From Schizochytrium sp. TIO01 (lineage: Eukaryota; Sar; Bigyra; Thraustochytrida; Thraustochytriidae): a DNA stretch of 64,000 nt. Of this stretch, positions 62,069-64,000 are shown one piece after another (the stretch's first letter is position 1; every line of letters begins with the position of its first letter). The notes below the pieces were generated by a model, which was not told where the DNA came from, made no database searches, and saw only the letters and a list, made by a program, of their open reading frames with translations. Made by a program: the position numbers and the translations under genes. The stretch is from NCBI GenBank assembly GCA_004764695.1, contig SMSO01000025.1, positions 5,386,362 through 5,450,361 of the forward strand, written 5' to 3'.

Positions 62069-62620
62069 CTAGGCTTCTTTAGGGCGGTGACGAAAGTAGT
62101 GCGGCAATGGTCTGAAAAGAGCTGCATCTTCGCCAAGCTCGCTAGGGTCCTTGATCCAGCGCCACTCGTAACACTTTTCTGGCTCACATACTCGAACTAC
62201 ATCTTCCTGTCCAGCACGCAAGCGACATTGAACGAAAACACTAATGCTTCCAAACTCAGGGTTATTGCAGGGAAGCATGTTGATTACTTTGGTGGCACTC
62301 TTTTCCAGGTTTTCAGGGAAAACGTTGGTTTCTTCACCAAGTTCGCGCAAAGCTCCTGTCTCAAATTCCTCGCCACGTTCTAGCCAGCCTCCAGGAAGTG
62401 CCCATTGACCACTGCCATGAGAGCCTTTACGAAGACCTACGAGGACCCGTTGTCCATCTGCACTTTGCAGAACAACACCGATGCCAACACCAACTTTGAC
62501 AGGTTTCAAAGAAGCCTTTTTCTTCGAGAAGACCCTTTGAGCGAAAGCATAGCCCAGTGCAGCTGCTGCACCTGCTATAATGGCGTATGAAGCAACGCTC
62601 CCTTGAGTCAGAGAAATCAT
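62069..62620 (-). CDS. Nudix hydrolase (MutT/NUDT15-like) with N-terminal membrane segment
   Basis: This is a 183-residue protein. A hydrophobic segment (about 8-27, SVASYAIIAGAAAALGYAF) at the N-terminus, then RVFSKKK, could be a signal anchor or organellar targeting helix. The Nudix domain covers about 42-175. The Nudix box is at 78-100 (GWLERGEEFETGALRELGEE then TNV), matching Gx5Ex7REUxEExGU except that Asn replaces the last Gly. The preceding SGQWALPGG is typical of NUDT15/MutT enzymes that hydrolyse nucleoside diphosphate derivatives such as oxidised or methylated NTPs. The metal-binding Glu residues are intact. ATG 62620 is the first in frame. Confidence 0.87.
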   Translation of the reverse strand: MISLTQGSVASYAIIAGAAAALGYAFAQRVFSKKKASLKPVKVGVGIGVVLQSADGQRVLVGLRKGSHGSGQWALPGGWLERGEEFETGALRELGEETNVFPENLEKSATKVINMLPCNNPEFGSISVFVQCRLRAGQEDVVRVCEPEKCYEWRWIKDPSELGEDAALFRPLPHYFRHRPKEA

Positions 62621-64000
62621 ATTATGTCTGCTTCAACCACTAGCCCAAAGGATGGCAAGACAGAATCTTGAAACCCACGGAATTGGCAAGCACACGCAGG
62701 ATTAGCCAAGATGCGGGGTTTGATGATACAACGACAATGTTGCTTTGTTTTGATTGATCGAGTTCTAGACCTGTGTGAGAGGGGTTAGTCAAACCGCAGT
62801 GCTATGATCATCGACCAGCCTCAGCTCTGCTTTTTCAGGCTTAGGCAAGACGACGAGCAGCCTTTGTGGGGGGGAATGCCTCTCTTGACCTACAAAGCCA
62901 CAACCACTTACCCTCCTGAGACAGTGATGCAGAGCAAGCTTCAAGCTTGCTCTCTTCTGAGTTTCGAGTTTGCGAGTTTGTCCTTAAGTAAAAACGTACT
63001 TCGATGATAGAGATAATACCAAGAAGAAAAGGTCCCTGCTAGTAGTACACCATTCAGAAACGAGTTTCCACGTCTGCTGACAATAGCAATTCTTGAGCTT
63101 CGGTAAGTTGTACAAACTAGTCCTTGAAAACTTTAAAGCGAGGTGTTCTTGGATTGTTCGTTTGAGCACTCGCAGAATCGCCATTCGCTGCACGTACTTA
63201 CATTTCAAGATGGATCAAGCCCAAAAAACTCATCAAAGAAAAAAGATAATCTTACAATTTCTAGTAAGTAGTAAATAGAGCCTTCTTCTCATTGTTGCAG
63301 CTATTGAACAAAGGAATCGAAGTCATGAACTATTTTCTCTCCAAACAACACAATAAGTCATTATTTTGACCAGGATGGCAATGATGTGCGGAGATCAGAT
63401 TTCGTTTGAGAGGGCCATAAGTTAACCCGATTCACAGTGCAATTATGAACACTTAAAGCAAGCTTCGTAAAGAGAGCACTGAGCTCGCCATGACCAAGCA
63501 TCGGAATCTCAGATAAAACAAACTCCGTGAAAGTATTTTGATTAGTCAGACACACCACTTTTCTCGTACACACTCTACATCCCACTTATAGACATCACTC
63601 TCCTTTACAAGGTACTATGTAATACAATCAAAACTAAATTATATTTTTAAACCTAAACCAGCCAAACGGAACCTTGAGGTCATGCATCGTAGACTGCATG
63701 AACCCAGCCGAGGTTCATGTTGCATTAGTGATTACATCTACAAAACATTTCCAGAATCGCTTCTCCTTGTCGCCGTCACCATAATAGAGCAATAATCGAA
63801 TTTATGATTTATAAATAGTTTCTCATCATCATTAAAAAGTGGAATGAAATATAATACAGATTCCATTGACAAATTGTCAAGCACAAAAAGCAGCGCCGCA
63901 GACCGCTCTGGAGCGAGGAAGTTGGCGGCGCTTATCGAGGCTCATGCGTCCCGCAGGCCGCTGGGCCACGGGTGGGCGTGGCGGCCGCGGTGGTTCTCGC
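62621..64000. other. Right-hand terminal stretch, no confirmed gene
   Basis: AT-rich unique DNA to about 63885, then abruptly GC-rich to the window end. The last 57 bases from ATG 63944 encode an Arg/Gly-rich peptide on the plus strand. The minus strand of the same end is open to a stop at 63886-63888 and could be a gene 3' end. The orientation cannot be decided from 115 bases. Confidence 0.4.

Overview
The window is nuclear DNA from a single-celled, flagellated eukaryote. Genes are widely spaced and nearly all read as one uninterrupted exon. They encode eukaryote-only machinery: APC/C subunit Cdc23, meiotic Mnd1, p23 co-chaperone, a PP6-type SAPS regulator, METTL16, a mitochondrial carrier and SF-assemblin (flagellar rootlet). 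No operons, rRNA or CRISPR were seen. Intron-poor genes, SF-assemblin and a battery of surface proteases suggest a thraustochytrid-like stramenopile. That is an inference from gene style, not a proven identity.

Region 1 (about 1.9-26.5 kb) is a same-strand array of five secreted, membrane-anchored metalloproteases of leishmanolysin (M8) type. The first three carry one catalytic module, the fourth two, and the fifth six in tandem. Each protein has a signal peptide, modules with HExxHxxG, a third zinc-ligand His in an HW motif and usually ELMTG, then a stalk, one transmembrane helix and a short tail ending in valine. Modules 2 and 3 of the six-module gene are 885-bp near-identical repeats. The spacers hold GC-rich islands and simple repeats but no gene I can support.

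Region 2 (27.6-42 kb) holds housekeeping genes: MND1 and CDC23 (convergent), a SAPS-domain protein, p23, and a NIPA-like magnesium transporter with an extracellular Frizzled-type Cys-rich domain.

Region 3 (42,311-46,799) is an apparently intact piggyBac-like DNA transposon with TTAA duplications, 9-bp CCCTGGCTA inverted ends and an uninterrupted 1171-residue transposase. Between its second and third catalytic Asp candidates the transposase carries a YqaJ-like PD-(D/E)XK nuclease with a SAP-like helix pair. This is the strongest candidate for something undescribed.

Region 4 (48.9-62.6 kb) holds a sulfotransferase-like membrane protein, SF-assemblin, a mitochondrial carrier, METTL16 (5' end unresolved), a TauD-like dioxygenase, a small two-helix orphan protein, an EngB-type GTPase and a Nudix hydrolase. 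Where a reading frame opened at a non-ATG codon I moved the start to the first plausible ATG. The exception is METTL16, which has no upstream ATG in frame.
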